Below, in pieces: positions 45,001-56,459 of a stretch of DNA of 64,000 nucleotides. How positions within the stretch are numbered: position 1 is the stretch's first letter; the number at the start of each line of letters is the position of its first letter. The stretch is from Patiria pectinifera (Eukaryota > Echinodermata > Asteroidea > Valvatida > Asterinidae). The notes beneath the pieces were generated by a model. That model was not told the origin of the DNA. It searched no databases and was given only the letters and a program-made list of their open reading frames with translations. Location: positions 23,489,430-23,553,429 of the forward strand of contig CM057129.1 in assembly GCA_029964075.1 (NCBI GenBank), given 5' to 3'. Both the position numbers and the translations under genes were made by a program.

Positions 45001-47689
45001 AGATATTTTTTTTGTTTTCCAAAGCTCTTTAGTTCAGTCCCCTTTCATACATCTCAAGTCATGAATGCCCGTTCCTCGGGAAAGAAACTTTCAGGCAGAC
45101 AGCAAAACCCCAGATTCCCGGTTCGTCGAAAAAATCCTGGCCATGCAGCGCATTAGTGGGGAGGAAATGAGCATGTGAAAAGCCCGCAGCTCTGCCATGC
45201 CTGCCCTGGTCCATAATGTACAACAGTCGGGCCACTAATGGGCCTGCCTACAACCACCTAGGGAAATCATCCCTGCATGAATATTGTCATGCTAACAACT
45301 CAACAGAGTCCGACAGACAACAGATAACAACCTCATTACATTTTCTTCCACCCAACCCCCCCCCCCATCTCAAACCTTTTTTTTAATCCCGTTGCCAATG
45401 AGATTTTTCTCTGCAGTATGCACTTTCAATCTCATTAAAACCTGTATGCAAGATTTTTTACTTGTAAACATTACAGCAGCTTAAAATTTTTTTTTAAAAA
45501 GACTGTTTATTACTGCCTACAGGATTTAGGGGAAAGGTAGAACCATGTGCGCACACGTTTTGTTTTTTTTTAACAACAATGGGAAACTGTTTGAATACCC
45601 AACTTAATGACGTACGAAGCCCACTTAATGATGCAGGGAGCCCACAAAGACCCCACTGCCCACTCAGGCCATTATGAGTTCCTAACAAGGTTTTTTTTTT
45701 GCTACTCACTAATTACAAAGCCACTGAAGTCTAGAAAATCTCTGCTGCTTTCACCACATGTTGCATGGGAAAAAAAAAAAATCGCAATTAAATTTGCTTT
45801 AGTAATTAGCATACATCCAAGCCAAGGGATGAAATGTCAACTCAATTAAGAAATGGCCTCCCATCAGTTTGAGCAAATATTATAATCAGTCCGTTCACAT
45901 TCCCCTGGCGTCCACCCAAACGGTGCATGATTTCACATCAGAGTGCTCAGCGCACGACAGCTTGGATTCATCAATGTGTACTTGCATGTACAGTAACAGA
46001 CAGCCTAAATCAATGGTTTAGTATCTTTCTGAGGACCATTAATTTAATTTTTATTTGAATTTTATCAGCATTTTTTTGGGGGCGTATGTATCAACACTGA
46101 ATAAATGTAAAGAAAGTCAATTTCACATTAATATTTTTTCTTTTCAGGTTCTTCATTTAATTTTTCATTTTTGGGAGAGTTTATTTAAATTTACTGTTTT
46201 TCCTTTTTAGTGGAATGCTTTTAAACGGACTTCATAAACAGAATACTTTTACATTGATCATAACAGAACCCAGCAATTGTGACTCACAAAGAGAGGACTT
46301 TTAAGTCCATCTTTTTAATATCCACCACATCCCTAAAACGGACAGAGAGACACAAAAAAAAAATGATGAGTGGTCTCGTGTCGCCTCTTAGAGAGATGGA
46401 AGAGGAAACACAAACCTCTCGGGAGGGCACTTCCCGAGTCTTAAGACATGCCTAAGACAACTATCCCTTGCATTATCCAGTTTGTTCCTACTCCCCCCCC
46501 CCCCCTCTGGGCTGGGAAGAGTCAATATGTCTTCAGTGCCAGCCAGAGTGGCTCTTACCACACTGGCCCCCCCGGGTTTAAGATCTTTTGGCCGTTCCAT
46601 CCGCAGAAGGAAGAATTGAAACACTCACACACACAAACGTTGAACAAGGATCGTTTCCAATTTTTTCTTGATTTTATTTTATTATCATATTTTTTGGGGG
46701 GGGGGTAAAAAAAACCCTTGAAGGTGTTAATGCTAAGGACAATGTCCCACGGCCACTTCAACGAAAACGGGGGGAAAAAACACCTCTGAAATCCTAAGAA
46801 AAATGTTGATGGCTTAAGAGATTCGCTGACATTATTGAGGCGGTTTCGTGGTGATGGTAATGGATAGTTTGTCTAATATGGGGAGACGCAATCGGGAAAA
46901 TCTTGTAGCCATTGGACATTTTGAGATACGGAGTACATCCATGTGCATACATGTACGGCACACAAACTACAAAAACCTGCTATGCACTTTGCGTGCAACT
47001 GTCGGAGAACTTGATTGTGAATGAAAAGATTGGATGCGAGTGATAAGATAGAATATGATTCTTTCAGACATTTCTTTCTGGTTTTTTTAACGCTCTCATA
47101 ACGGGAAAAATTAAAGAACGATGTCTGTCTTGACCATGTAAGTTTCAGGCATACCCCGTACAGCGGTTCAAAATCGTAAAAAATTTGACTGCTTGCAATT
47201 AAAGACAAAAACAAGACCAAAGTTACAAGAGCTTTTCTGCTACAGTACATGCCATGGATGGATGACCATACCAGAACCCCCCTCCCAACAAAAATAATGT
47301 TTGTTTCTTGACCCTTCGTTGTTAAAACTAAATTTAACAAAAACTCTTAATAGAATTGAGTATGACCCAAACACTGCACAATAGAGATCATTGCGGAGTG
47401 TGTATAAAGTGTCAACATTTCCCCCCCCCCCCCAAAAAAAAAAAACCACCCCAGGATATTTCTAGGACTGCAATTCTCAAGACTTTGCCAGAAGAGAACC
47501 CATCAATTTTCTGGGGATTTTTCTATTTTTGTTTACCCCTGAGGTGTATGAAATCTCGGATCAGGGATGAGCTACCCACCTTGCTCTCGATCAAGAAACG
47601 AATCTCCACCTCCCCTGGTTTAGAGCCAGATCCCCCACGAGCACGCTTGTAGTTCTGGCAACCGCCATCTTCAGCAGAACGCTTAGGGG
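30069..47689 (-). CDS. HNRNPK: HNRNPK, heterogeneous nuclear ribonucleoprotein K, 12 coding exons (start exon missing)
   Basis: Exons 47689-47580, 43072-43016, 42017-41974, 39986-39917, 39583-39482, 37589-37461, 36539-36145, 35377-35326, 34205-34175, 33140-33082, 31525-31356, 30099-30069 join in frame, giving 415 residues after a split first codon, then TAA. With P of PKRSAED as residue 1, KH1 spans about 26-93 (GXXG loop GKRG 43-46), KH2 about 100-170 (GRSG 116-119) and KH3 about 340-406 (GTKG 356-359). Residues 204-301 are Gly/Arg-rich with two 12-Gly runs, in the place of the Pro/RGG KI region of human HNRNPK. The end QYSGQFF matches human QYSGKFF. KH proteins of this family bind C-rich RNA and DNA and act in splicing, translation and transcription. 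The last intron hosts mir-7. The first codon N|CC needs one base from an upstream exon. Confidence 0.95.
30362..30443 (-). ncRNA. mir-7: mir-7 precursor hairpin in the last HNRNPK intron
   Basis: The minus strand from 30431 to 30408 reads TGGAAGACTAGTGATTTTGT plus TGTT, identical over all 24 bases to vertebrate miR-7. The opposite arm (30392-30371, ATAAAATCACTGTCTGCCAC) pairs with it around a loop containing AATCAAAAG, and the stem extends through CCCCCC and GGGGTGG at the base. It is on the same strand as HNRNPK, inside the intron between the KH3 exon and the last coding exon, so it is likely processed from the HNRNPK transcript. miR-7 is also intronic in HNRNPK in vertebrates and in its homologue bancal in Drosophila. 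Confidence 0.97.
30540..30706. repeat. Fragment of TTAA-type MITE
   Basis: Contains CCCACAAAATCCACCG, like the copies at 6685 and 28428, and ends GTGGCTGGGTTAAG. The left end is not defined. It lies beside mir-7. Confidence 0.3.
30708..30985 (-). mobile_element. tRNA-derived SINE in the last HNRNPK intron
   Basis: Read on the minus strand it starts GGAGCGCCGTGGTGCAATGG (box A-like), has box B GGTTTGAACCC, then TGGGCAAGACACTTTACTAC, and ends in AAGCGCTTTATAACTCC before ATTATTAT. The last block is the same class of sequence as at 1546. Confidence 0.7.
31287..31322 (+). repeat. (GGGGC)n tract
   Basis: GGGGGCGGGGGCGGGGCGGG and continuing G-runs give a strong G-quadruplex pattern on the plus strand. 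The HNRNPK pre-mRNA carries the complementary C-rich run just inside the intron after KH3. Confidence 0.85.
31356..31525 (-). CDS. HNRNPK: HNRNPK KH3 exon
   Basis: Encodes [20 protein letters not shown] then [20 protein letters not shown] and [16 protein letters not shown], almost colinear with human KH3. The donor GTATGT is followed within 34 bases by a (CCCCG)n run on the coding strand. Confidence 0.97.
31526..32950. other. HNRNPK intron before KH3, low-complexity
   Basis: Contains CACAAGTC/ATCACAAGT repeats (about 31595-31810), a 24-base T run near 32556-32580 and A-rich microsatellite at 32851-32887. No exon or RNA gene is seen. Confidence 0.5.
32953..33024 (+). mobile_element. tRNA-like SINE head or tRNA pseudogene
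   Basis: GGGCTGGATAGCTCAGTTGG is a good box A region and GGTTCAAGCC a near box B, but the 3' end (ACGCTCCACT) does not pair with the 5' GGGCTGG, so a functional tRNA is unlikely. An A-rich tail begins near 33042. Confidence 0.55.
33082..33140 (-). CDS. HNRNPK: HNRNPK exon leading into KH3
   Basis: Encodes [27 protein letters not shown] corresponds to human TQVTIPKD at the first strand of KH3. Confidence 0.95.
33141..34174. other. HNRNPK intron, no feature recognised
   Basis: AT-rich intron with two weakly similar blocks (TTTGGCTACCTTTTTAGTAC at 33420 and TTGGCTACCTTTTTAATTC at 33616) suggesting an old duplication of about 195 bp. No exon is seen. Confidence 0.4.
34175..34205 (-). CDS. HNRNPK: HNRNPK 31-nt exon
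   Basis: Encodes [10 protein letters not shown] plus one base. Phase and splice sites (TTACAG, GTGAGC) fit the flanking exons. Being 31 nt it cannot be skipped without a frameshift. Confidence 0.85.
34834..35345. repeat. Tandem triplication (172-175 bp units) including an HNRNPK splice donor
   Basis: CCTGAACTTTCTGCA starts units at 34834, 35006 and 35181. Each runs through GATTTTGAAATGGATAACAT and TTTAACGTCTTGGTCAAAAC and ends with CTTACATCACCCTGCTGAG then AAAATC. Only the third unit is joined to the rest of the exon at 35326-35377; the others carry orphan copies of its last 20 bases and donor at 34979-34998 and 35154-35173. Confidence 0.9.
35326..35377 (-). CDS. HNRNPK: HNRNPK exon after the RGG tract
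   Basis: Encodes [17 protein letters not shown] after one base completing Ser. The acceptor is TTTTTAG and the donor GTAAGT. The last 20 bases and the donor are copied twice more downstream (see 34834-35345). Confidence 0.9.
35844..35986. mobile_element. hAT-like MITE, copy 2
   Basis: CAGGCATGCAACT at the left and AGTTGCATGCCTG at the right are perfect inverse repeats; ACATGT flanks both sides. The interior matches copies at 16708 and 63468. Confidence 0.8.
36011..36073 (+). repeat. 31-bp direct tandem duplication
   Basis: GGTTAAGCTCTGCTACAGTC followed by AGCAGGCATTT occurs twice without a mismatch, so the duplication is recent. Confidence 0.9.
36145..36539 (-). CDS. HNRNPK: HNRNPK glycine/RGG-rich exon
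   Basis: 131 codons. It begins [20 protein letters not shown], like human SPIKGRAQPYDP, then DYGGFT, then a low-complexity Gly/Arg tract (from [10 protein letters not shown] to [20 protein letters not shown]) and RRNF. Two runs of 12 Gly are encoded by mixed GGN codons. Such RGG tracts bind RNA and are targets of arginine methylation. Confidence 0.93.
36765..36955 (-). mobile_element. Repeat with (TAA)n tail and TATATAGCGC
   Basis: Starts TAATAATAATAATAA then CAGTTCTTATATAGCGC and continues to GGCACGTTGACCATATG. It looks like the 3' end of an interspersed element in minus orientation; family unknown. Confidence 0.45.
36960..37130 (+). pseudogene. 3' fragment of a second non-LTR retrotransposon
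   Basis: Frame 36963-37112 reads [20 protein letters not shown] then [15 protein letters not shown] and a stop, the usual C-terminus of reverse transcriptase ORFs in invertebrate LINEs, followed by a GATGATGATGA tail. The rest of the element is missing. Confidence 0.65.
37461..37589 (-). CDS. HNRNPK: HNRNPK exon, KH2 second half
   Basis: 43 codons: [20 protein letters not shown] then [20 protein letters not shown] and IEE. The donor is GTGGGT. Confidence 0.96.
37590..39481. other. HNRNPK intron between the two KH2 exons
   Basis: 1.9 kb with no exon. ATTGATTGGCTAGGCGAAC (38060) and AATTGTATCCGAGATGG-type sequence bracket a CpG-containing patch at 38040-38440, but I cannot assign it. Confidence 0.4.
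39482..39583 (-). CDS. HNRNPK: HNRNPK exon, KH2 first half
   Basis: 34 codons with [20 protein letters not shown] then KIKELRA, matching human LRLLIHQSLAGGIIGVKG. The human linker between KH1 and KH2 is much longer. Confidence 0.96.
39917..39986 (-). CDS. HNRNPK: HNRNPK exon, end of KH1
   Basis: Encodes [20 protein letters not shown] then LQQ, aligned with human ILSISADIETIGEILKKI. The donor is GTTAGT. Confidence 0.93.
39987..41973. other. HNRNPK intron within KH1
   Basis: About 2 kb, AT-rich, with an (ATCA)n run near 40111-40145 and many TACATGTA motifs from 40960 to 41280. No exon is seen. Confidence 0.5.
41974..42017 (-). CDS. HNRNPK: HNRNPK 44-nt exon, KH1 second strand
   Basis: Encodes [14 protein letters not shown] plus two bases of Arg, matching human YNASVSVPDSSGPER position for position. 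The acceptor is GGTCCAG and the donor GTATGT. A shorter exon starting at the internal GTAG would break the frame, so the longer one is chosen. It sits in a GC-rich patch (41950-42330). Confidence 0.85.
43016..43072 (-). CDS. HNRNPK: HNRNPK exon, KH1 GXXG loop
   Basis: 19 codons, [19 protein letters not shown], with the GKRG loop; phase 0 at both ends. The donor is GTTAGT. Confidence 0.95.
43181..43430 (+). repeat. Direct tandem duplication, unit 130 bp
   Basis: ACCCAGAATC starts at 43181 and 43311. Both units share CATACTGTACTT, GAAGTTCACGAACATTCT and GAAAACTCACCACTA with about ten differences. Confidence 0.8.
43431..47579. other. HNRNPK intron, 4.1 kb tail
   Basis: No exon recognised. 45590-46020 contains several homeodomain-type words (TTAATGA, CAATTAA, TAATTAG, TCAATTAAG) and no obvious transposon, so it is a candidate regulatory segment. 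Confidence 0.35.
47580..47689 (-). CDS. HNRNPK: HNRNPK exon with N-terminal region and KH1 start
   Basis: After two bases (CC) completing a split codon it encodes [20 protein letters not shown] then [22 protein letters not shown]...KRAR parallels human KRPAED...KRSR, and [10 protein letters not shown] is the first KH1 strand. The acceptor is CTTGCAG and the donor GTGGGT. Confidence 0.93.
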
Positions 47690-50600
47690 CTGCAAGATGA
47701 ATAAAGAAGAGGGGAGAAGAAAATGAGAAACCAAACTTGCATTTTACATGTACAGTTTAGTGTGTTGTGATGGCAATTACAAAATACCTGTACAATTCGT
47801 AGACACGTTTGCTCTGTCTGTCTGTGGTACTCCGATGGCTTGTTTCGATATTTTTTTCCATGAAAACAATGCAACAATACAGTGATTTTGGCAGCTTGAA
47901 ATAAATAATATGGACCAATATGTCACAAACATTGTTGAACTGCGAGGAATGGGTGCTCGTCCTTTTGCATTTCAACCATAAATGTTTTGCATGATCGATT
48001 GATCAAATAGCTCAGTTTAATGGACACAAATGCAAATTACCTCCTCTGGGGAAGAATACATATTGGGAGTGAATATCAGACTATCAATGTCGGACTGCCC
48101 TTAGAGTCTTGCACTCTTTAACTGTCCCATTTTCAAATAATCACCCTCTGCTGAATGTGATCTGCAGCTTTTCACAGAGGACAAACGGTAGCAAGCAAGG
48201 GAAAGGGGGGGGGGGGTAATCTAAATTGTTGAAACACTCCTTGACTCCGGGGCAAATTGTCCAGACTTTGAATTTTAATGTGTCGGCGGGATTCACAGAG
48301 CAGCTTTTCAATTTGGTGCTGCATCCCTGGCAAGCAGACAGATGAATGCGGATAGGGGTAAAAAAAAGAAGGGGAAAACAGCAGTGAAAGCGAACCTTGT
48401 GCAAATGCAATAAAGGAGACGGGGGGATGAGATCATGCAGTCGGTGCTTTCAGATCGGGGGACAGACTCATGCAAATCACCTGCTACAGGTGATATCTGG
48501 GGGGAGATCAGAACTGCGGAGGGAAGGGGGGGGGGGTGTAAGATCACACGTACAGGTTATATGTTTTCCGTACATCTTAACAGGCTTGGCTCGATACTGA
48601 GTCTGGATAACAGCGGCAAATCTCAAACAGGTGGCAATGCCGCTTGTTCATCAACTTCGTAAGCGCTTATCAGTTTTCTAATCTTGATACATTGTTTCAG
48701 TAAACAGGTTCATTTACAATGTACCTGTGTTGGATTTATAGACTTTTAAAACAGTAGTCAGCAACATGGACATGTGTACATCTACATGTACATGTACATT
48801 GTACGTACATGTACATGTACCGGGTAAGTGTAACATTAAAAAAGGCATGTCCATGACTCATGGTTTGCAATTACATACATGTGTATAAAATGTACATGTG
48901 TACGTTCGCGTATTCTGTTGAGTGTATTTACACAGGTTATGATTTAAAAACAACAAATTTAAGTACCCATAAATTTCAACATTGGGTGAATGCACCGTAT
49001 ATGTTTGTAGTAAACAATACATTTTTTGAAAACTTAAAAATTTGATGCATGCACTGATGCATTTTTGCCAAGCATACATGTACATGTACGGTATACGTAT
49101 ATCTTCATACCGTACCCGATACCTACACATACATACTGCAGCATCTCAATAAAACTGTGTGGTGCTTCTTGAAGCAACTGACCAGGTCGGGTAATTATTA
49201 ACGACCCGCACAATTTATGACAACCACTGACTCCTACAGTGAGTGTGTGTAATCGGATACCACCGCTGAGGGATCAGGTGCACGAGGGAAAGGAAGGGGG
49301 GGTACGTGTCTGACGCAGCTCGCACCAGTAAAAAAAACACCGTGAATGCGCGAAATAACTACCGACAGTTCTCCTATCTATACACACAGACCTCAGAACC
49401 TCCATGTGTGTACTACAGTGTACATGTATCTATTCTGGAGAAGGGCCCCCTGGCAAACCCGGGACATCAATATTGATGAAGATCAGGTTTAGGCTAGATT
49501 CCGTGTTTAGATACGGACTACCGAGTGGCCGACCGCTGACGGTTGTCGCTGCAGTGAGACAGGGCACAGCCCCCCCCCCCCCCCCCACATTCACAGGCTG
49601 ATTTATCTCATATACTATTTATGAGTTATTTTCAACTTTGCATATATTGTTCATCTTCCGGAAGCTTCTTTTATCATTCATGGATTTGTAAAGATCACAA
49701 AATTGAGGACCTTAAAAAGGATTATTCCATCTTAGGACCCAACTTCAATGAAGATGGAATACTATGATTAAAAAGAGTGGATAGATTACATGTACACACC
49801 AGCAATACTTGCACAATTGATGTAATGTACATGTTTACTTTTACGCATCATGGTTTCATTTATTCAGTACCCAAGTAGGCCTACAGATAAGCATACTGCT
49901 TTTACTGTTCATGTTTTTCTGTGTTCAAATGTACACTGTACATGTAAAGATAAACATCCATCACAGCCAGACAGTCTGCTAGTAAGAAGATAACATCTGC
50001 TGAATGAAGTACTTCTATCACATCTACATGTATGGCCCATCGAGGGGGACTCATAATAGATTACGACATGGGAGAACAGTTGTCAGTAATCTGCATTGCA
50101 TTGTAACACTGCGTTATTAGCATTAAAAAACAACAACAATCAGCTTGTTCATGTTCAAGAACATGCCGGTACAATGTGTGAAGAGTATATTTGACGCATG
50201 TTCCAAAAAAAAGGGTTTGCGTTGATAGGGTTCCTTTGAGTGGAATACACTCAAATTCTCTTTGGACTTGACCGAATCCCAACATGTCCAACAGAACGTT
50301 CGGAACAAGTTGTTTGTTTTTTTCCCCAGAAACACTTTCGTTAAGTGTATTTAAGTAATGTTTTTGCAGAAAAACAAGTCACATTTCACAATCCATCGTG
50401 GTTTACTCTTTCAGTGTGACACGGAAAAGCAAAATACCAAAATACCAATCTGCAGATATACACGTAAATGTATCCAACCACCCAGAAATGTTGTTTGAAA
50501 ATGCATAACACAGGTACAGTTTACAAGTACGTACATAATAACAAGTACAGTTCATCAGTTTTCCATCCAGAATTTGTTAATTTCTTTGTGATTGCTCCTC

Positions 50601-53600
50601 TCTGCACTCTAACTTAATTTGTGATTTTCCATTTCCAAATTTCTTCAACCTCCCTCTTGTCGATTATCACAGAACTTTCTTCAAATTTTTTCCCCAGTCA
50701 ACTTCTTTTTCAATCTGTAATTTCTTTTTTTTGACTCCTGGATATGAATCATCAATTTGCAAAATAAGTCACCCGTGCAATTTCCATAGACTGCCGGACC
50801 TGAAATTGTCCCTGTTCATGTTTAGAAAGCAAGCGGAAGGCTTCCGAAACCTCGCCAGAGAAGACAGAACAAAACACTGAATTCAATTGCATTCTAAAAT
50901 TGAATGCAATTTTATCATCCTTGTCCTCCACTGAGATGAGAAAATTATCCACACAAAAAAAAGGAAGAAGAAAATTGAAAGAAAACAAGCAGTCTGTTTT
51001 CTCTAGGGGAACGTCTTTTAGGTATGTACATTTTCCTAATGAGTGAATGGAGGTGCACAGCACAAAAGGATGGTTTCGTTCAGATTTTCAATACAAAAAA
51101 AGGAAGGACCTTGGGCTCGTTTCAGAGTCGGCATTATGACGCTATAACGATAAAAGAGTGTATACAGGCGAATATGTAATGAGGCGTGGGTTGGCAATAT
51201 CATTTTGTAACGGCAATGAGGCACGGCACAGCTCCGGGCTTAGTCATAGGCACGGAAACAAAAGACCCGACGATCAAAAGCCTTTCGACAGACACAAAGT
51301 TCTTGTGATGGAGGCGCCAATGAATTAATTGATAATCAAATGAAGTCAAATTAAATGTAGAAATACTGTGCGTGATGTGTACAAACTTGTAGTGCACGCT
51401 CATGTACTTCAACAGCAAAAAATCCAATAGGTGTGTATAGTGTGCGTAATTTCTTTTTAAAGCATAATGCATGACAGAAATCGCTGATTTGATGGGGAAA
51501 TTTGCATGTGAATTTGCAGAACGTCATCTCTCGGGAATTTCCAACAACACGCCTTTCAATTATGCTAATTCCTTTGGATATGTGAGCACAAAATGAGATT
51601 TGCATTGTTTGCAGTGAAGCGAATTTCGGCCGAAAAAAAAATCCATGTCTATATTCACAAATTACATTAGGATCAGACCACTGAACACGAATCGGCAGAA
51701 ATTCTCCTCGGTTGCAGTACCCAGCAGTGTGACTACGCGCAGGCATATCGCCTCTTTTAACATCCAATAGAATCATTTACAGACAGGAACTTTGCCCTTT
51801 TGCTAATGGCGAGGGTTTTCTCTTATTGTGGCTGTATTCTTAAGGAGTGTTTTCTCTCCATCCCCATCTATTGATCCCACAGTAGGATGCAGGTGGGTTG
51901 AGCCAGTCTGATAGGGACTGTGCTATAATCAACAGAATACATACATGTGCTGTAACTATTACAGTGGTGGGATAACAACAGATACAATGTATATAAATGT
52001 ATACATTACTTTCTTTGAATATATACATTGTCATGAATATATACATTGTATATGTTCATTTTTTAACAGCTTGATGAGGACATAAGGAAGTAATCTTGAT
52101 GTGGCTTTTATTATGGTTTCTTCACATTGGTGAGTAATTCCTTCTCCAGGGTCACACTGAAATCATGTTAAAAATTAAGTGTGGTTGGTTTGTCAACACC
52201 TTCAAAAGTTTAAATTAAATTTCACCAATAAAGTGTCATACTTTATGCATAGTTCTGCGTAAATAACTCTGATGTTCTAATTATTTTCAAAAAATAATGT
52301 CAATCATGATTTGGGAAACACATTTGAAGATCTGAATTTAAGAATTGTGTTCAATACAACATGCCTATATCCCGAGCATTTAAACATGTGCACGTGCGTG
52401 CCCTACTCCCAACTGTCTTCACTGTAGTGCTTCAACTCTGGCAACGGGATTCGGTCAATGTTTAAACCGGGGCATCTGGCAAAATTTCACGTCCCCTGCT
52501 AACAGCTAGGGCCACTTAGAAAAGGGAAAAAAGGGGGGGGGGAGACACCAAATCAAAGAGTAGAGATGTTAGGGTGTCCAATGATGAATGCACACGTGGG
52601 GGGAGTATTGACATGCATAGCATCCGCAGCCACTTGTACCCAGCACATTATGGCACTTACGGTTGAGGAGGGACTACAACGGGGTTTACATAGGGAAGCC
52701 CTACATGTGGGGCTTATGCACACGCCGCGCTCCCAGCCCATATATCTACAACCGTTGGCCAGACTGGCCACTTCCACATCAAGAATTTATGACGGGAACA
52801 TCGCAGGCATGTCAACGCTGTGTGCCTCTGCAAACAACAGGCAACCCATTTTTTTTTTTCCCTTTTTAAAGTGGAAATTAGTGCAGTCTGTAAAATATTC
52901 ATTAGATACACCGCTGTGCAAACATGGGGCATGCTTCTACTATGGTTACAATGTCTGCTATGGGATCTTTGCAGCCATCCTTCGCTTAACAAACGTTGTT
53001 TTTTTTCCGTGACGCATGTATCATCGTCAGATTCTCCCTGTCACAACGGCAAATAAAACATCTAAAGTAAATTGAACTTGCTTTAGGATTAAGAAAAAAG
53101 GAGGGGACAAAATTAATAGTTTACATCCACTTTTAATCATAAATAAAACTGGTTGCGCTGGTCATGTATGCACATGATTGGTGAAAGACTGATTTTGTAC
53201 TATAGTTGAACTTCCAAATCGACATAAAATACAAATACTGTTCAAATGACTCCTGACAACTGAAAAAAAAAAAAGTAAGATTCTTGTATTTCGTGAACCT
53301 TTCTGGATTCGTGAAATTAAATCATGAATTTCTCACATGAATTTTTATAATAAGATAAAAATCTACATGCACGGAGCATACTTTAAGTGAAACGGAAGGC
53401 AACTCCCTACAGAAATACAAAGGAGTAACACGCGAGACCAAAGCGCCGAATATCAAGCGACACCTCCCGACATCTGCTCCGGAATCCATGCATAAAACGC
53501 GAGTAAAATTGCAACACGCGCTAAATTTTCCGCGTTGGGGCACCTGCCGTCTCCGGGGCCCCCTTTCGGTAATATAAAGGCCACAATGGCGTTACCGTCG

Positions 53601-56459
53601 CTCATTATGCATGTGGATGTCTCCACACCAACTAATGGGGGACTCCTGAGATAATTTCTACGAGAGATAACGCTATGCAATAATAATGCATGCACAGCAC
53701 AAGATGCACAAAACACCTGCTCTCATTGATTCACTCATCAACTTTTGTACAGCCTTAATTAATTTTTGAGTTTACTTGCTTGATTACTACACCTTCCTTT
53801 TAGGTACAGTAATCGCCGACCTGAAGAACAGCATGCAATATTTCCGAAAAGCAAATCTTTCATTTGACTTGCAAATTCAACAGTCCTCTTTAAGAGCCAC
53901 GTTTTCCCCTCGAGTAGATCTCTCCGGACTTGAGGAGTACTAAAACAAAGCCCTGTAAGATTTTGCAATTCTCTCGATCGTTCTGTCTGCTGAAACCCAG
54001 ACAATCCAATTCCTGCTAAACAAACATGTCTGCTCTGCGTTGCTCCTCCAGACCTTGACAAAAACACAAATTGCAGCTGCAAAAAGACAATTTTTCAGCA
54101 GCTATCTCCTCAATTTGATTACGCTTTTTTTTTTTTTTAGGTCGGTAGTAGTCGGAGAATGCAAGGGAATGCCGGGAGATCCAAGCTTGGGCAAAGCTTG
54201 GGCAAAGCTTGCTCGGAAAATCAGAGGACAGGCGCAGAAATTGGTTTTATTCGTGGAGCAATCTCACACCGCCCACGGGATTCTTCTTTTTTTTTTTCTC
54301 CTTCCTTCCTCCCAGAGTGTGTGGTCATACAATCTCATCTCAATGACGGAGCAGCTCCCGGCAGAAAACACTACCGAGAGTCGGTTCTCCCGCAAGCGCC
54401 GTCTTATTTCAGTGTCACTTGCAACAGCCATGCATTCGTTATCTTTACAAAGGAGGTACATGTATTTCTGTGTGAAAACAACTGATGAATCACACATTTT
54501 AAACTTGAAGTATGTGTTAAACACATCACTTTCATGCATCTCAACAGATATTACCAAATGCCCAGAAAAGAAATGGACAGTTTCATAAATTTTGTTTTTT
54601 ATTCGGGTTTGAAGCGGAGTTTACTTTGTTCACAATCATACATGTACATTGTACATGTATGTGCCAGTTCATGATTGGTTTTTTTTTTTATACTGTCAAT
54701 GATATGACCAGTCAAGTATAATTCAACCCCGACTACCCTTAATCCTTTGAAATGCAAACCCAGATTTCGTGGAATTTTAAGGTTTTTCGGACTGTGGGAT
54801 CCTGCCTCTTTTACTTCCCATGGGGATTACATTGTGCTTTCCATGTTTGTTCCTCCCCCCCCCCCCAAAAAAAGAGGTTTTTTTTTTTGCATCATTAGAA
54901 AAAAGGTTCTATAGGTTACAGATCCCTATGCATTTTCATGCAGTGAACTACAGTTACACGTATACATATGCATGTTTGTGTATTATATTTCTTTAAGTAC
55001 ATTCAGTGTGTACTCTGCAAACGTATAAAAAATATATTATTTTGAAACAAATATTGTTGCTCCTCCAATTAACAAATGCAAGAAGCCTTAGAATTGTCCA
55101 AGTCTGAGACGGAGACAGAGACACAAGGCAGAACAACACAAGATCCATGCAGTTACCTCCAGGCTTTCACCACTGGCAAATGCAATTTTCTGGTATCGCC
55201 ATGCGGGGGCCCATGCTTGTTATAGGAGTCAATGCCACAGGATTAACGGCATCACTTAAAAACATGACTCCCGGCGAATTAGAATGCCCGGCTAAAAGTA
55301 ACAGTATCCTGCCACAAGTGTGAGGAGATGAATTATTCAAGATTGAGAAGGGGGGGGGGGTGCGATGTGAGTCCTACGGGAGGGGGTCAAAGAGGTACGG
55401 TAAGGCGATAGGAGCCCGAGAGTTGGATAGAAATTGCTTGCCATGATCCCAGGATGAAACCATACATGTGAAATTAACAAGCATGGGTGATGGAAAATGG
55501 ACGATTCGCTCCAAAGATATACCCAATTTTGTATAAAGGGTACACATGAGGCAGGGGCTTTGCCGATCATCATCACCTATTGGCACATTTAGCCGTTCCC
55601 CCATCCATTTACTCCATCTGATCTGGCACACACTGTTGATGGCCACGTTCCGTCCCAGTTTTGTTTTAACAGTGAAGGCAATGAAAATATTGGAGATGCG
55701 AACCGGCAAACAGCACCAGGGGGGGATGGAGAGAGGGGGTTTGCTGCACGAAAGGCGTAGGATAAACACGGTATCCTTTCCGCTGCAAAAAGGGGAGGGG
55801 GAGATGCTTTCTTTGCCGACGGAAAGAAAAAGGTTTTTGGTGTCATACATAACTAGGGCAAGGCCCTCACCAAAATGGGTTATCTACATGTACATGTACA
55901 AGTGAGAGAAAAAAATGTTTAATGCAAAAGTGTTTTTATACACTGTACATCACACACAAGAACTGCAAACTGTTCAGACATGCTAAGGTTTCAAAACAGG
56001 CTGGAAAAGCTCATCATTCTCATCTTACTTGAGCAATAGTGCATCACCTCAAAAACATGTTTACCTCCCTTTTCAAACAAACCAGAGCTTGTTATTTTTC
56101 TGGACACCCTGTTACATGCACATGAAATCAATAAAAGTTTGTATGTACATGTAAAAGTACCTCTGAGTGCATACAACATAACTTTCAGGTCTTTAGTTCT
56201 TCAGAATTGGCTCTTATTACAATGAAGGCTACATGTAGCATCAAAAGGGGTGAACCTGTTAGTGTATTCAAAGGATTTTTGCTTTTGGCATGGCAGATCA
56301 GTAATATGCTTACATGTACATAATGCATGTATTCCAGTCCAGAATCTTCATCAATACAGCATCAATTTTAGAGGGTTTTTTTTTGGGGGGGGGGGGGGGG
56401 TTTAAGTAATTTATATTTTTTACAGTCTGGCCACTGACTGTCACTTGAAGGTCCGCAGG

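Noticed and set aside
55163-55189. ATGGCGATACC...GAG before GTAACT as HNRNPK start exon
   Set aside because: The frame hits TGA before the donor, so it cannot initiate the protein.
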